Positions 16,746-25,040 of a stretch of DNA of 64,000 nt are shown here, in pieces. The notes beneath the pieces were generated by a model. That model was not told the DNA's origin. It did no database searches and saw nothing but the letters and a program-made list of their open reading frames with translations. A program made the translations under genes and the position numbers. Origin of the DNA: Lacrimispora celerecrescens (GTDB lineage Bacteria; Bacillota; Clostridia; Lachnospirales; Lachnospiraceae); contig NZ_JPME01000014.1 in NCBI RefSeq assembly GCF_000732605.1, positions 62,001 through 126,000 on the forward strand. The letters are read 5' to 3'. Numbering within the stretch: the first letter of the stretch is position 1; each line of letters opens with the position of its first letter.

Positions 16746-17768
16746 TTACGGGACCCAAAGTCCAGAAGCGTCAATCTGGTAGATACCGTCAACCTTCGTA
16801 TTCACCGCCAGACTTCCATCACTATAGAGATAATACCACTTTCCAGGCTGCGGCTGGATCCAGCCGGTCGCCATATCACCGTCAGTGTTTAAATAATACC
16901 ATCTACCGTTTATTTGCTGCCAGCTGGTCATCATCTGGGCGTTAGCTCCCATATAATACCACTTTTCGCCTATATACTGCCAGCCAACAACCGCGTAACC
17001 ATCCTTATTGAAATAATACCATTTTCCGCTGATCATCTTCCATTGGTCGACAACGTAATTTCCGTCCTCTCCCCGGTATTTTTTTCCGTTCTGATACTCT
17101 GCCCAGGTTCCTGAAGTATCACCTAACTCCTGTATCACGGAATCATCAGAGATGGTCACTTCTCCTTCTTTTAAATAATCTTCTTCAGAAGAATCCTTTA
17201 GGATCGCCTTTACGGTATAATAATATTTATAACCGCCATCCATATACTGCAAAAGATCAACCGAAGTAGATGAGGTGGTCAGGCTCTTGATCCAAATACC
17301 GCCTTCCCTGTACAGGACCACCTGATACCTGGATGCGAAAGGAACTTTCTTCCAGGAAGCTTTCGTCTTTGTGTTATCACTCCAACCAGCTCTTTCCGGG
17401 CATTCAAGCATTGCCACGGGAACATAGGAAACCTTTATTTCTGTTTCCCCATCCTCTGCCTTTACAGAAACCACGCTTCCACCATAAATAGTGCAATCAG
17501 ATCTGGTAAACGTCCCGTTCACTCTTATAGTACCGGTGATTTTCTTACCAGGAACCCAATCTTCCTCATCCTTGCTCCATTTTGGTTTTTCCTCGGAATA
17601 ATTGACCGTAACATTCGGAATCTGAATTCCTTCTGTCCAACTGCTTTTACTACCATTATCCAGGCGGATCTTCAAGCTTCCGGAAGCCGGGACTGTCATT
17701 CCAGTTCCCAGAACCATGAAAGCGCATAAAAGAACCAGCCACTTCCCTTTCCCTTGCATCCACTTCAT
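16746..17768 (-). CDS. Secreted cell-wall-binding-repeat protein
   Basis: A 340-residue protein with a signal peptide (basic MKWMQGKGK, hydrophobic WLVLLCAFMVLGTGM, cleavage near VPASGS). Residues about 30-215 form one or two beta-rich modules, the second Fn3-like (ASWKKVPFASRYQVVLYREG). From about residue 225 there are four to five choline-binding-type repeats of about 20 residues with the WYYFNKDGYAVVGW pattern (GKWYYFN, EKWYYMG, GRWYYLN, GKWYYLY). These repeats hold proteins on teichoic acids or polysaccharide of the envelope. It is the second gene of a two-gene unit with a paralogue 23 bp upstream. No catalytic domain is visible; a surface adhesin or scaffold is possible. Confidence 0.82.
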   Translation of the reverse strand: MKWMQGKGKWLVLLCAFMVLGTGMTVPASGSLKIRLDNGSKSSWTEGIQIPNVTVNYSEEKPKWSKDEEDWVPGKKITGTIRVNGTFTRSDCTIYGGSVVSVKAEDGETEIKVSYVPVAMLECPERAGWSDNTKTKASWKKVPFASRYQVVLYREGGIWIKSLTTSSTSVDLLQYMDGGYKYYYTVKAILKDSSEEDYLKEGEVTISDDSVIQELGDTSGTWAEYQNGKKYRGEDGNYVVDQWKMISGKWYYFNKDGYAVVGWQYIGEKWYYMGANAQMMTSWQQINGRWYYLNTDGDMATGWIQPQPGKWYYLYSDGSLAVNTKVDGIYQIDASGLWVP

Positions 17769-17791
17769 CGTATCTTCTTCCTTTCCTTAAG

Positions 17792-19018
17792 TTACTTACG
17801 CCAAATACCGTTACCATCTACCGGAAAACCACTGATGGTAGTATTGACAGCCTTTGAGCCTTCACCTGGATAGAAGTAGTACCAATTTCCGTCTACCTGC
17901 CTCCAGCCTTCCTGCATGGCTCCGGTGGAATCCGTATAATACCATTTATTATTGTAGTTGATCCAGCCAGTGATCATGCCTCCCTCTACACCGCTTGTTG
18001 TAGATGGATTTAAATAATACCACTTGTTATTAGAAACAATCCAGCCCGTTGTCATTGCACCATCGCTGTTTAAGAAATACCATATATTATTCCTCTGCTG
18101 CCAGCCGGTAACCATACCTCCGTTTGAATCAAATAAATACCATTTATTATTGATTTTAGCCCAGTTGTTCTTTTGATAAGTTCCGTCAGGATATCTATAG
18201 TACCAGATGTTTCCGGTCTTAATCCAGCCAACCTGGCCGTTTGATACAGCGCTGTCATCCTGGCCGCTTCCGTCAGATACCTTTTCCTGAGGTACATATA
18301 CTTCGCCAGATTCCGTCCATTCACTGTTCTTACCATATTTCTGCTCGCTCTCCGTATAAGGTACGGTACGAACCTTAAAGCTATAGGTGCCTGCTTTTGT
18401 CATATAAGGATAGAAGTTATAACTGGTAGCTTTAAGCTTCTCCACCTTTTTTATAATACTGCTTCCCCGGTACAGATAAACATCATAGGCGCCTGAACTA
18501 TTATCTACAGAGCTCCACTTGGCATTGCCGTATCCGGAATCTCTCCAATCAGCATCCTGCGGTGATTCATAAGTTCCCTTTACAGGCTTAAAGGTAAATG
18601 TGACATACAGAGTATCCGACCCTGAGCGGCTGGAAGAAACATAGGTTCCTCCTTTAATGGATACATTACTGGACTGATAGCCACCTTTAAAAGCATAATC
18701 ATCGGAGTTTGTCGCCCTTAAAGTCACCTTCATCTTTGGCTCGGACCCAACCTTCATTTCCTTGGTATCAGATGTGATCCAGTTTAAATCCGATACTTCG
18801 TATTTGTCGTTATTGGAATAAACGTAATTTCCTGTTCCTCCGTCAGTCTTAAAGCTGCTCTCTGATGGCAGTGTATCTCCGGAGGCAAGCTCCTCTAATC
18901 CTGCGTAAATGGTCACTGATGATATGGTCTTTACAGCAGCCAGAGATTCAAATGGGATGCTGAGTCCCAGCAGGCTCACCATAGAAGCCATTGCAGCTAA
19001 CCGTTTAAAAAGTCTCAT
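17792..19018 (-). CDS. Secreted cell-wall-binding-repeat protein
   Basis: A 408-residue paralogue of the next gene. The signal peptide is MRLFKRLAAMASMVSLLGLS with cleavage after SLAA. The N-terminal half is beta-rich (VTIYAGLEELASGD, YAFKGGYQSSNVSI) and includes an Fn3-like stretch (AKWSSVDNSSGAYDVYLYRG) like its neighbour. From about residue 262 there are six wall-binding repeats (IWYYRYPDG, KWYLFDSNG, IWYFLNSDG, KWYYLNPST, KWYYTDSTG, NWYYFYPGE). Together the two genes form a surface-protein cassette inserted between rplQ and ecfA1. Function beyond wall attachment is unknown. Confidence 0.82.
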   Translation of the reverse strand: MRLFKRLAAMASMVSLLGLSIPFESLAAVKTISSVTIYAGLEELASGDTLPSESSFKTDGGTGNYVYSNNDKYEVSDLNWITSDTKEMKVGSEPKMKVTLRATNSDDYAFKGGYQSSNVSIKGGTYVSSSRSGSDTLYVTFTFKPVKGTYESPQDADWRDSGYGNAKWSSVDNSSGAYDVYLYRGSSIIKKVEKLKATSYNFYPYMTKAGTYSFKVRTVPYTESEQKYGKNSEWTESGEVYVPQEKVSDGSGQDDSAVSNGQVGWIKTGNIWYYRYPDGTYQKNNWAKINNKWYLFDSNGGMVTGWQQRNNIWYFLNSDGAMTTGWIVSNNKWYYLNPSTTSGVEGGMITGWINYNNKWYYTDSTGAMQEGWRQVDGNWYYFYPGEGSKAVNTTISGFPVDGNGIWRK

Positions 19019-19160
19019 AAAAAAAACCTCCCACTATAAATTAACGTAATTTGACAAAACAGTCATCTACTTCTACTAATGACATTATATCCCTAAAAGC
19101 AATTATCCGTCAACTTACGATATTCTTTCTTTATTCTTGCATTTCTGTATGGATTAGCGG

Positions 19161-19204
19161 AAAAACAAAAAAATCCCGATATTGGGGGTGTTCCAATACT
19201 GGGA
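19161..19204 (-). terminator. Terminator of the alpha (rpmJ...rplQ) operon
   Basis: On the minus strand TCCCAGTATTGG pairs with CCAATATCGGGA (one mismatch) and is followed by TTTTTTTGTTTTT. It lies downstream of rplQ and of the structured element at 19231-19373, which is therefore transcribed in the rplQ 3' untranslated region. Confidence 0.85.
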
Positions 19205-19230
19205 AGGGGGGTAGTACAAGCTGGCGGGTC

Positions 19231-19373
19231 GTGAGTCCGCAGTGCAAGCTGGCAAATCCGTTGGATATGCCAGCTCCCGGGCATTCGCCCTATGAAGAAA
19301 GGTTCGATAAGGTTTTCTTATGTGCAAGCACAACGAAAACTTTATCGAACCTCTCTTCAGCACTGCTCATTGC
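19231..19373 (-). repeat. Structured four-helix repeat element, copy A
   Basis: Read on the minus strand: closing stem GCAGTGC/GCACTGC (19360-19366 with 19239-19245); helix P2 of 65 nt (19294-19358), with 24-nt arms and the apical module TTGTGCTTGCACATAAG; helix P3 GGGCGAATGCCC (19279-19290); helix P4 of 29 nt (19247-19275), AGCTGGCA...TGCCAGCT with inner ATCC/GGAT. P2, P3 and P4 are separated by 3-nt linkers. Copy B at 41771-41912 has the same helix lengths and linkers, identical loops, but different paired sequences. It starts 12 bases after the rplQ stop. It could be a structured RNA or a hairpin-recognised DNA element; no protein gene is implied. Confidence 0.7.
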
Positions 19374-19384
19374 TTACGTGCAGT

Positions 19385-19921
19385 TTATACTAATTCAAGA
19401 ACGACTGCCATAGCTCCGTCACCTTTACGCTGGCCGATCTTAACGATACGTGTGTAACCACCGTTGCGGGATACGTACTTTGGTGCCACTTCATCAAACA
19501 GTTTCTTTGGCAGATCAACAGATTTTGTATTCTTCTTTCTTCCTGCAGCCTGTGCGGGAACTTCTGTTACATCATAAAGAACTTTTAACATCTGTCTTCT
19601 AGCGTGAAGTCTGGAAGGAAGGTCTTTCTTGATTTCTTTCTCTACTTCATCGTATACGGTAACTTTCTTGCCGTTAACAACTTCTTTTACTCTCTTGCCG
19701 TCTTTATCTTTACGTGCAACCTTTGCGGTAACCTTAACGGTTTCAAAGTTGTCTTTCTCTTTTACCGCTAAAGCGATGAGGCCTTCAGCCACCTTGCGGA
19801 TTTCTTTTGCTCTTGCCTCTGTTGTCACGATTTTGCCATTATATAATAATGCAGTTACCTGGCTTCTGATTAATGCTTTTCTCTGGCTGGAAGTTTTTCC
19901 CAGCTTTCTATATCCTGCCAT
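19385..19921 (-). CDS. rplQ: 50S ribosomal protein L17 (bL17), long form
   Basis: It starts MAGYRKLGKTSSQRKALIRS and ends GGYTRIVKIGQRKGDGAMAVVLELV, both diagnostic of bL17, which lies near the peptide exit tunnel. At 178 residues it is about 55 longer than the usual 120-127. The excess lies in the middle (about residues 60-130, rich in Lys, Asp and Val, including KEVVNGKKVTVYDEVEKEIKK). The frame is open and the region fully coding. It is the last gene of the alpha operon. Confidence 0.96.
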   Translation of the reverse strand: MAGYRKLGKTSSQRKALIRSQVTALLYNGKIVTTEARAKEIRKVAEGLIALAVKEKDNFETVKVTAKVARKDKDGKRVKEVVNGKKVTVYDEVEKEIKKDLPSRLHARRQMLKVLYDVTEVPAQAAGRKKNTKSVDLPKKLFDEVAPKYVSRNGGYTRIVKIGQRKGDGAMAVVLELV

Positions 19922-20018
19922 TTAATATTCCTCCATTTGTGGAACACAGGTACACGCTTCTTCGGACTTACTGTACCGGCGCTTAATCTCCATAAATCAA
20001 CTTCTACAAGCGTTCCGG

Positions 20019-20987
20019 TTATACACCGGCATCATCGCTTGGGTTAAGCTGCAAGCCTAACTCTTTTAATTTAGCCAGCACTTCTTCTAAAGACTTGCGG
20101 CCCAGGTTACGAACCTTCATCATGTCTTCAGAGGTGCGGTTGCACAGTTCTTCTACTGTATTGATACCAGCTCTCTTCAGACAGTTATATGAACGGACGG
20201 ATAACTCCAGTTCATCAATGTTCATCTCCAGAACCTTTTCCTTTTCATTATCCTCTTTCTCCACCATAACTTCTGCAGTCTTGGCGTTCTCAGATAAATC
20301 AATGAACAGGTTTAAGTGCTCGCTGAGTACCTTCGCGGCAAGGCTTACTGCCTCATCCGGTGCGGAAGTACCATTTGTAAATACATCTAATGTCAGCTTA
20401 TCATAATCGGTAACCTGACCTACTCGGGTGTTCTCTACCGTCATGTTGACGCGCTCGACTGGTGTATAGATAGAATCAACGGCAATCACGCCAATCGGTA
20501 AATCTTCACTCTTATTCTTGTCTGCGCTTACATAGCCACGACCCTTGGTGATAGTAAGTTCCATATAGAACTTGCTGTCAGTGCCGCCGCTTAGAGTTGC
20601 AATGATCTGTTCCGGATTCATGATCTCAATATCCGGATCCGCCTGAATGTCCGCAGCCGTTATAACGCCTTCGCCTTCAAACTCAATGTAAGCAACCTTA
20701 GCTTCGTTGGTATCGCTATTATTTTTAATAGATAAGCTCTTGATGTTCATGATGATTTCAGTCACATCTTCCTTAACTCCTGGAATAGAACTGAATTCAT
20801 GCAAAACGCCGTCGATTTTTACCTGACTGACTGCAGCGCCCGGTAAGGAAGAAAGCATGATTCTTCTCAAGGAATTTCCTAAAGTCGTGCCATAACCTCT
20901 TTCAAGCGGTTCAACTACAAATTTGCCATATTTCTTGTCTTCTGAGATTTCAGCAATCTCAATGTTTGGTTTTTCAAAATCGAACAC
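20019..20987 (-). CDS. rpoA: DNA-directed RNA polymerase subunit alpha
   Basis: The start chosen is GTG 20987 (reads [15 protein letters not shown]), with GGAGGGG eight bases upstream; this gives 322 residues. An upstream extension in the same frame has no family similarity. The N-terminal domain (to about 230), with [20 protein letters not shown], forms the dimer that nucleates polymerase assembly. The C-terminal domain ([35 protein letters not shown]) binds UP elements and activators. Confidence 0.97.
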   Translation of the reverse strand: MFDFEKPNIEIAEISEDKKYGKFVVEPLERGYGTTLGNSLRRIMLSSLPGAAVSQVKIDGVLHEFSSIPGVKEDVTEIIMNIKSLSIKNNSDTNEAKVAYIEFEGEGVITAADIQADPDIEIMNPEQIIATLSGGTDSKFYMELTITKGRGYVSADKNKSEDLPIGVIAVDSIYTPVERVNMTVENTRVGQVTDYDKLTLDVFTNGTSAPDEAVSLAAKVLSEHLNLFIDLSENAKTAEVMVEKEDNEKEKVLEMNIDELELSVRSYNCLKRAGINTVEELCNRTSEDMMKVRNLGRKSLEEVLAKLKELGLQLNPSDDAGV

Positions 20988-21092
20988 TAATAGCCCCTCC
21001 TTTTGGGTATTTTGTATCGAGGGTCTTATACTCAAACCTTGCCCAGGGGTTACCCCCTGGGCGAAAGCCGGCTTCAATCAACAGACTTTCAA

Positions 21093-21686
21093 TTATTTGG
21101 AGTACAACTCGACGATAAGCATTTCATTCACCGGAACATCAATCTCATCTCTTGTTGGTAACTCTTTAACAGTACCACGTAAATTCTCATGGTCAACATC
21201 AAGCCATGCCGGAACCATACGTCCTGCGGTTGATTCCTGAACACTTTTGAATCTTGCATTGGCTTTGCATTTCTCTTTTACTTCGATTACATCTCCAGCC
21301 TTAATTAAATAAGAAGGAATGTTTACGCATTTGCCGTTTACAAGAATGCTCTTGTGGTCAACCATCTGTCTGGTCTCTCTTCTTGTTCTTCCGAATCCCA
21401 TACGGAATACTACATTGTCAAGTCTTCTCTCCAGAAGGATCATCAGGTTTTCACCTACAAGACCATTCATTCTGGAAGCCTTTGCATAGTAGTTACGGAA
21501 AGGTTTCTCAAGAACTCCGTAGACGAATTTGGCTTTCTGCTTTTCTCTAAGCTGAATGCCGTACTCACTCATCTTTCTGTTAGCTCTTTTTAATTCTCTG
21601 TTTGATTTTTTATCTATTCCTAAATAGATTGGATCAAGACCAAGGGATCTACATCTTTTAAGAACAGGAACTCTATCAACTGCCAC
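21093..21686 (-). CDS. rpsD: 30S ribosomal protein S4 (uS4)
   Basis: A 197-residue protein from GTG 21686 with AGGAGG upstream. The S4 domain RLDNVVFRMGFGRTRRETRQ is clear. Unlike Bacillus S4, the N-terminal part (MAVDRVPVLKRCRSLGLDP) lacks the zinc Cys cluster, a form common in Clostridia. S4 nucleates 30S assembly and is the autoregulator of alpha operons in some bacteria. A perfect G+C hairpin (21041-21062) lies between rpsD and rpoA. Confidence 0.97.
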   Translation of the reverse strand: MAVDRVPVLKRCRSLGLDPIYLGIDKKSNRELKRANRKMSEYGIQLREKQKAKFVYGVLEKPFRNYYAKASRMNGLVGENLMILLERRLDNVVFRMGFGRTRRETRQMVDHKSILVNGKCVNIPSYLIKAGDVIEVKEKCKANARFKSVQESTAGRMVPAWLDVDHENLRGTVKELPTRDEIDVPVNEMLIVELYSK

Positions 21687-21702
21687 TGTAATTACCTCCT
21701 AA

Positions 21703-22104
21703 TTAGACTCTTCTACGTTTTGGTGGACGACAACCGTTATGTGGAACTGGGGTTACATCCTTGATACTGGTTACTTCTAATCCGCATGCCTGAAGTGCGC
21801 GAATAGCTGCTTCACGGCCTGAACCAGGACCCTTAACCATAACGTCTACTGACTTTAAACCATGTATAAGAGCTGCCTTAGTAGCAGTTTCTGCCGCCAT
21901 CTGAGCTGCATATGGAGTAGATTTCCTTGAACCTCTGAAGCCAAGACCACCAGCACTTGCCCAGGATAATGCATTACCCTGTGTATCTGTTAATGTCACG
22001 ATTGTGTTATTAAAAGATGACTGGATATGTGCTTGTCCGCGTTCAACGTTTTTCTTTACGCGCTTTTTTGTCACTTTTTTAGTAGTGGACACTTTTTTAG
22101 CCAT
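21703..22104 (-). CDS. rpsK: 30S ribosomal protein S11 (uS11)
   Basis: A 133-residue protein. [20 protein letters not shown] and the C-terminal signature [17 protein letters not shown] identify uS11 of the 30S platform. The basic N-terminal tail ([16 protein letters not shown]) is normal. It is 16 bp upstream of rpsD. Confidence 0.98.
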   Translation of the reverse strand: MAKKVSTTKKVTKKRVKKNVERGQAHIQSSFNNTIVTLTDTQGNALSWASAGGLGFRGSRKSTPYAAQMAAETATKAALIHGLKSVDVMVKGPGSGREAAIRALQACGLEVTSIKDVTPVPHNGCRPPKRRRV

Positions 22105-22212
22105 TTTAAACTAACCTACTTTCTTTTTACTTGCATCTGAATCCTGTTATTCCTGTTTTTAAAACATGTAACGTGATTCGCTGTTATTGGGTGAGGATAT
22201 ACTTATCCTTAC

Positions 22213-22581
22213 TTATTTCTTCTTGTTTGCTACAGTCTTTCTCGGACCCTTACGAGTTCTTGCGTTGGTCTTTGTTTTCTGACCACGAACAGGCAGGCTC
22301 TTTCTATGACGGATTCCACGGTAGCAACCGATCTCCTGAAGTCTCTTGATGTTCATAGCGATTTCTCTACGTAAATCACCTTCAACGATCTGAGAATCAG
22401 TAATTACTGCTGAAATTCTCTTTACTTCGTCATCTGTTAAGTCCTTAACACGAGTATCAGGACTAACGCCAGCCTCTGTCAGGATGCGGTTTGAACTTGT
22501 TCTGCCGATACCGTAGATATAGGTCAAGCCGATCTCAACACGTTTTTCTCTTGGTAAATCAACACCTGAAATACGAGCCAT
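22213..22581 (-). CDS. rpsM: 30S ribosomal protein S13 (uS13)
   Basis: A 122-residue protein starting [20 protein letters not shown], with the signature [20 protein letters not shown] and a basic tail contacting tRNA in the 30S head. A 108-bp spacer to rpsK holds no obvious signal. Confidence 0.98.
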   Translation of the reverse strand: MARISGVDLPREKRVEIGLTYIYGIGRTSSNRILTEAGVSPDTRVKDLTDDEVKRISAVITDSQIVEGDLRREIAMNIKRLQEIGCYRGIRHRKSLPVRGQKTKTNARTRKGPRKTVANKKK

Positions 22582-22607
22582 TTGTGTATTACACCTCCAT
22601 TAATTTT

Positions 22608-22721
22608 TTAACCTTGTCTCTGCTTATGCTTAGGATTTTCACAGATTACTCTGATACTGCCTTTTCTCTTGATGATTTTGCACTTTTCGCAAATCGGTTT
22701 GACTGATGATCTAACCTTCAC
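22608..22721 (-). CDS. rpmJ: 50S ribosomal protein L36 (bL36)
   Basis: A 37-residue frame from GTG 22721 reads [20 protein letters not shown], then includes [17 protein letters not shown]. It keeps the zinc ligands (Cys-x2-Cys, Cys, His) of the classical C+ form. GGAGAA lies seven bases upstream. It is the first gene after the alpha-operon promoter and leader. Confidence 0.97.
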   Translation of the reverse strand: MKVRSSVKPICEKCKIIKRKGSIRVICENPKHKQRQG

Positions 22722-22948
22722 AGCAATTCTCCTTTCCGTTATGCGCCCTTTCGCATGAAGCACATAGCGTCTGATTTAGACGTTTCCGTGCGAAAGCGCT
22801 CCCCGGCACCTGGCCTGCTCTTTCACGAGCCTGGTGACGATGAAGCTCTTTTTGCAAAGAGCCTTCTGAGTATACCCGCAGTGTGTTTTTATCGTAAAAC
22901 CAGTGCTGCCCATAAGGGCATAATACACCCAGTATTTCAACAAAGTCG
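22722..22948 (-). promoter_or_regulatory. Long structured 5' leader of the rpmJ-rpsM-rpsK-rpsD-rpoA-rplQ operon
   Basis: About 227 nt separate the predicted transcription start from the rpmJ start. On the minus strand several hairpins are visible: TGCCC/GGGCA; GCTCTTT/AAAGAGC; and next to the start a large stem in which GCGCTTTCGCA pairs with TGCGAAAGGGCGC around an inner CGTCT/AGACG hairpin. This arrangement suits ribosomal-protein feedback control, S4 being the usual regulator, but the ligand is not shown by the sequence. Confidence 0.5.
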
Positions 22949-22955
22949 CTATAGC

Positions 22956-22984
22956 ATTATAACACTGTTTATTTTAAAATGCAA
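22956..22984 (-). promoter_or_regulatory. Internal promoter of the alpha operon
   Basis: TTGCAT (22979-22984) and TATAAT (22956-22961) are 17 bases apart on the minus strand, downstream of infA. It makes rpmJ to rplQ a separately startable unit inside the super-operon. Confidence 0.82.
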
Positions 22985-23066
22985 GCACTTTTTCCTATAT
23001 AATTATTAACCCTTTACCCTGGCGTGTCGCACCCCAGAAAGAGGCAGCGCTATATAAAACAGCGCC

Positions 23067-23285
23067 TTATTTGTCTCTCCAGATAATCCTGCCCTTGCTT
23101 AAATCATAGGGGGACATCTCAATGGTTACTTTATCTCCTGGTAAAATACGAATGTAGTTCATGCGAAGTTTACCGCTAATATGAGCAAGTACCTGATGAC
23201 CATTCTCCAGTTCTACCTGAAACATGGCATTGGGAAGCTTCTCCACAACGGTTCCTTCAATTTCAATAACATCTGCTTTTGACAT
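23067..23285 (-). CDS. infA: Translation initiation factor IF-1
   Basis: A 72-residue OB-fold protein of exact family length: [20 protein letters not shown], then [20 protein letters not shown] and [15 protein letters not shown]. It binds the 30S A site during initiation. It follows the KOW-domain gene by five bases and precedes the alpha-operon promoter. Confidence 0.98.
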   Translation of the reverse strand: MSKADVIEIEGTVVEKLPNAMFQVELENGHQVLAHISGKLRMNYIRILPGDKVTIEMSPYDLSKGRIIWRDK

Positions 23286-23290
23286 AAAGC

Positions 23291-23572
23291 TTACCTCCTA
23301 ACAACCTGTTCTTCTCTTTTGAAACATCTGATGAAATGTTTGATTTCTTCATCGGTGACTGATTTATTTTCCCGGATCTTCACTCCAGGAGAATGTTTCT
23401 CCCATAAAAGGGGTTCCACATGCTTTTTCTTTTTCTTCTTCGGGCAGTTTAAACGTCTGCTTTTTCCGTCCACCAGATATATATATTCGCCTTCCTCCCG
23501 CAATATGAAGAAACAACCGCCTTTATCGTGTCCTAACCTTGACTTTACGAATGCTCCGGTAGTTAATCCCAT
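23291..23572 (-). CDS. KOW domain-containing RNA-binding protein (L14e-like)
   Basis: The start chosen is ATG 23572 ([19 protein letters not shown]), which has GAGG eight bases upstream; a longer reading overlaps map and lacks a site. The 93-residue protein has a KOW-like beta module ([33 protein letters not shown]) and a run of Lys (PKKKKKKH). Similar small proteins occur between map and infA in many Clostridia and are related to the archaeal/eukaryotic L14e fold. A ribosome-associated role is inferred from fold and position. Confidence 0.85.
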   Translation of the reverse strand: MGLTTGAFVKSRLGHDKGGCFFILREEGEYIYLVDGKSRRLNCPKKKKKKHVEPLLWEKHSPGVKIRENKSVTDEEIKHFIRCFKREEQVVRR

Positions 23573-23582
23573 GGGCATTTCC

Positions 23583-24347
23583 TCAGCGGTCATGGGAAAC
23601 CAGACTAAGAATCTCCGGTTCGCCTTCCGTAATCAATACGGTATTTTCATAATGGGCGGAAAGGCTTCCATCCTCTGTCACTACGGTCCAGTCATCATCA
23701 AGCCATACGACCTCCGGCGTTCCCCCATTGATCATGGGTTCAATGGCCAAAGTCATTCCAGGCTTCAATTTGATTCCCCGTCTTTTCCGTGCAAAGTTCG
23801 GTACCTCCGGATCCTCATGGAGATGAGAACCGATTCCATGGCCTACCAGATCCCGGACAACTCCAAATCCAAATTTCTCTGCATGGATCTGGATTGCAGC
23901 AGATATATCATTCAGATGATTGCCAGATTTTGCAAATTTAATCCCTTCAAAGAAACATTGTCTTGTCACTTCTATAAGCTGCCCTGCGAATGGAGTAATC
24001 TCTCCGATCCCGTAAGTTCTTGCCGCATCGGAATGATATCCTTTGTAGATAACCCCGGCATCCAGGCTTACGATATCGCCCTCCATTAATACCCGCTTCT
24101 TACTTGGAATCCCATGAACCACCTCATCGTTTACAGAAACGCAGATGGATGCAGGATATCCGTTATAGTTCAGGAAAGAGGGCTTGCAGCCGTAGCTTCT
24201 TATGATTTCTTCTCCCAGATGGTCAATATCCCAGGTTGTCATACCCGGCTTCAAGGCTTTTGAAAGTTCTTCGTGAGTCTTGCAAAGAATCTTTCCCGCC
24301 TCTCTCATAAGTTCTATCTCTCTTGCAGATTTAATCGTAACTGACAT
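23583..24347 (-). CDS. map: Type I methionine aminopeptidase
   Basis: A 254-residue metalloprotease of family M24. SVNDEVVHGIPS carries the substrate-positioning His, VSLDAGVIYKGYHSDAARTY the two metal-binding Asp, GHGIGSHLHEDPEVPN the metal His, and AIEPMINGG and EDGSLSAHYENTVL the two Glu. It removes the initiator Met from nascent proteins. It sits between adk and the KOW protein in the secY block. Confidence 0.97.
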   Translation of the reverse strand: MSVTIKSAREIELMREAGKILCKTHEELSKALKPGMTTWDIDHLGEEIIRSYGCKPSFLNYNGYPASICVSVNDEVVHGIPSKKRVLMEGDIVSLDAGVIYKGYHSDAARTYGIGEITPFAGQLIEVTRQCFFEGIKFAKSGNHLNDISAAIQIHAEKFGFGVVRDLVGHGIGSHLHEDPEVPNFARKRRGIKLKPGMTLAIEPMINGGTPEVVWLDDDWTVVTEDGSLSAHYENTVLITEGEPEILSLVSHDR

Positions 24348-24350
24348 AAA

Positions 24351-24996
24351 CTATGCTCCTAATAGGACAGCGATGTCCGAGAACACCTTGTTTAATTCCT
24401 GTGTTCCATCAATATTCACAAGCACACCAGCTTCCTTATAATATTCGATCAGAGGCTTTGTCTGATCATGGTAGACCGACAAACGTTTTTTTACGGTTTC
24501 CGGCTTATCATCATCCCGCAGAACAAGCCCTGCTCCGCACACGTCGCATACATCGGGAACCCTGCTTGGATTATACACAATATGATATGTAGCTCCGCAG
24601 GCAATGCAAGCACGACGGCCTGCCATTCTGTCTATAATTATCTCATCCGGTACATCCACATTAATCGCAAAGTCAATCTTCTGTCCCATCTCAGAAAGCG
24701 CCTTTTTAAGGCTTTCCGCCTGGGGAATGGTTCTTGGAAAACCATCCAGCACGTATCCGTTTTCACAGTCATCATTCTGAATACGGTCCATCAGCATGCC
24801 AATGGTCAGTTCATCTGGCACAAGAGCGCCCTGATCCATGTATTCCTTTGCCTTCCTGCCTAACTCTGTTCCTTCTTTAATATTGGAGCGGAAAATATCT
24901 CCAGTAGAAATATGGGGAATCTGATACTTTTCAGCAATTTTTTTTTGCCTGGGTACCTTTGCCGGCACCAGGAGCACCTAACATGATAACTCTCAC
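24351..24996 (-). CDS. adk: Adenylate kinase, frameshifted in an A9 run
   Basis: The natural start is GTG 24996 with GGAGGG upstream, reading VRVIMLGAPGAGKGTQAK, the P-loop of Adk. At 24938-24946 a run of nine A (minus strand) shifts the frame: eight A would continue as KKIAEKYQIPHISTGDIFRS. As written, translation from the true start ends within four codons of the run, and the remaining frame (to 24351) holds the AMP-binding region, the zinc LID (CIACG and CDVCG) and a normal C-terminus. Restored length is 214 residues. The gene makes ADP from ATP and AMP and is normally essential, so a sequencing error or slippage is more likely than loss. Confidence 0.88.
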
Positions 24997-25040
24997 AAAC
25001 AGTCCCTCCCTTGCTTCCTTAAGGTTAAATAACACAAATT

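Noticed and set aside
23319-24089. 256-codon plus-strand open frame
   Set aside because: It lies antisense to the KOW gene and map, both strongly recognised; no ribosome site or family similarity.
24351-24977. adk starting at the GTG at 24977 (MLLVPAKVPRQKKIAEK...)
   Set aside because: That reading replaces the P-loop GAPGAGKGT by an unrelated sequence; the true start at 24996 encodes the P-loop in the other frame, so a frameshift is the better explanation.
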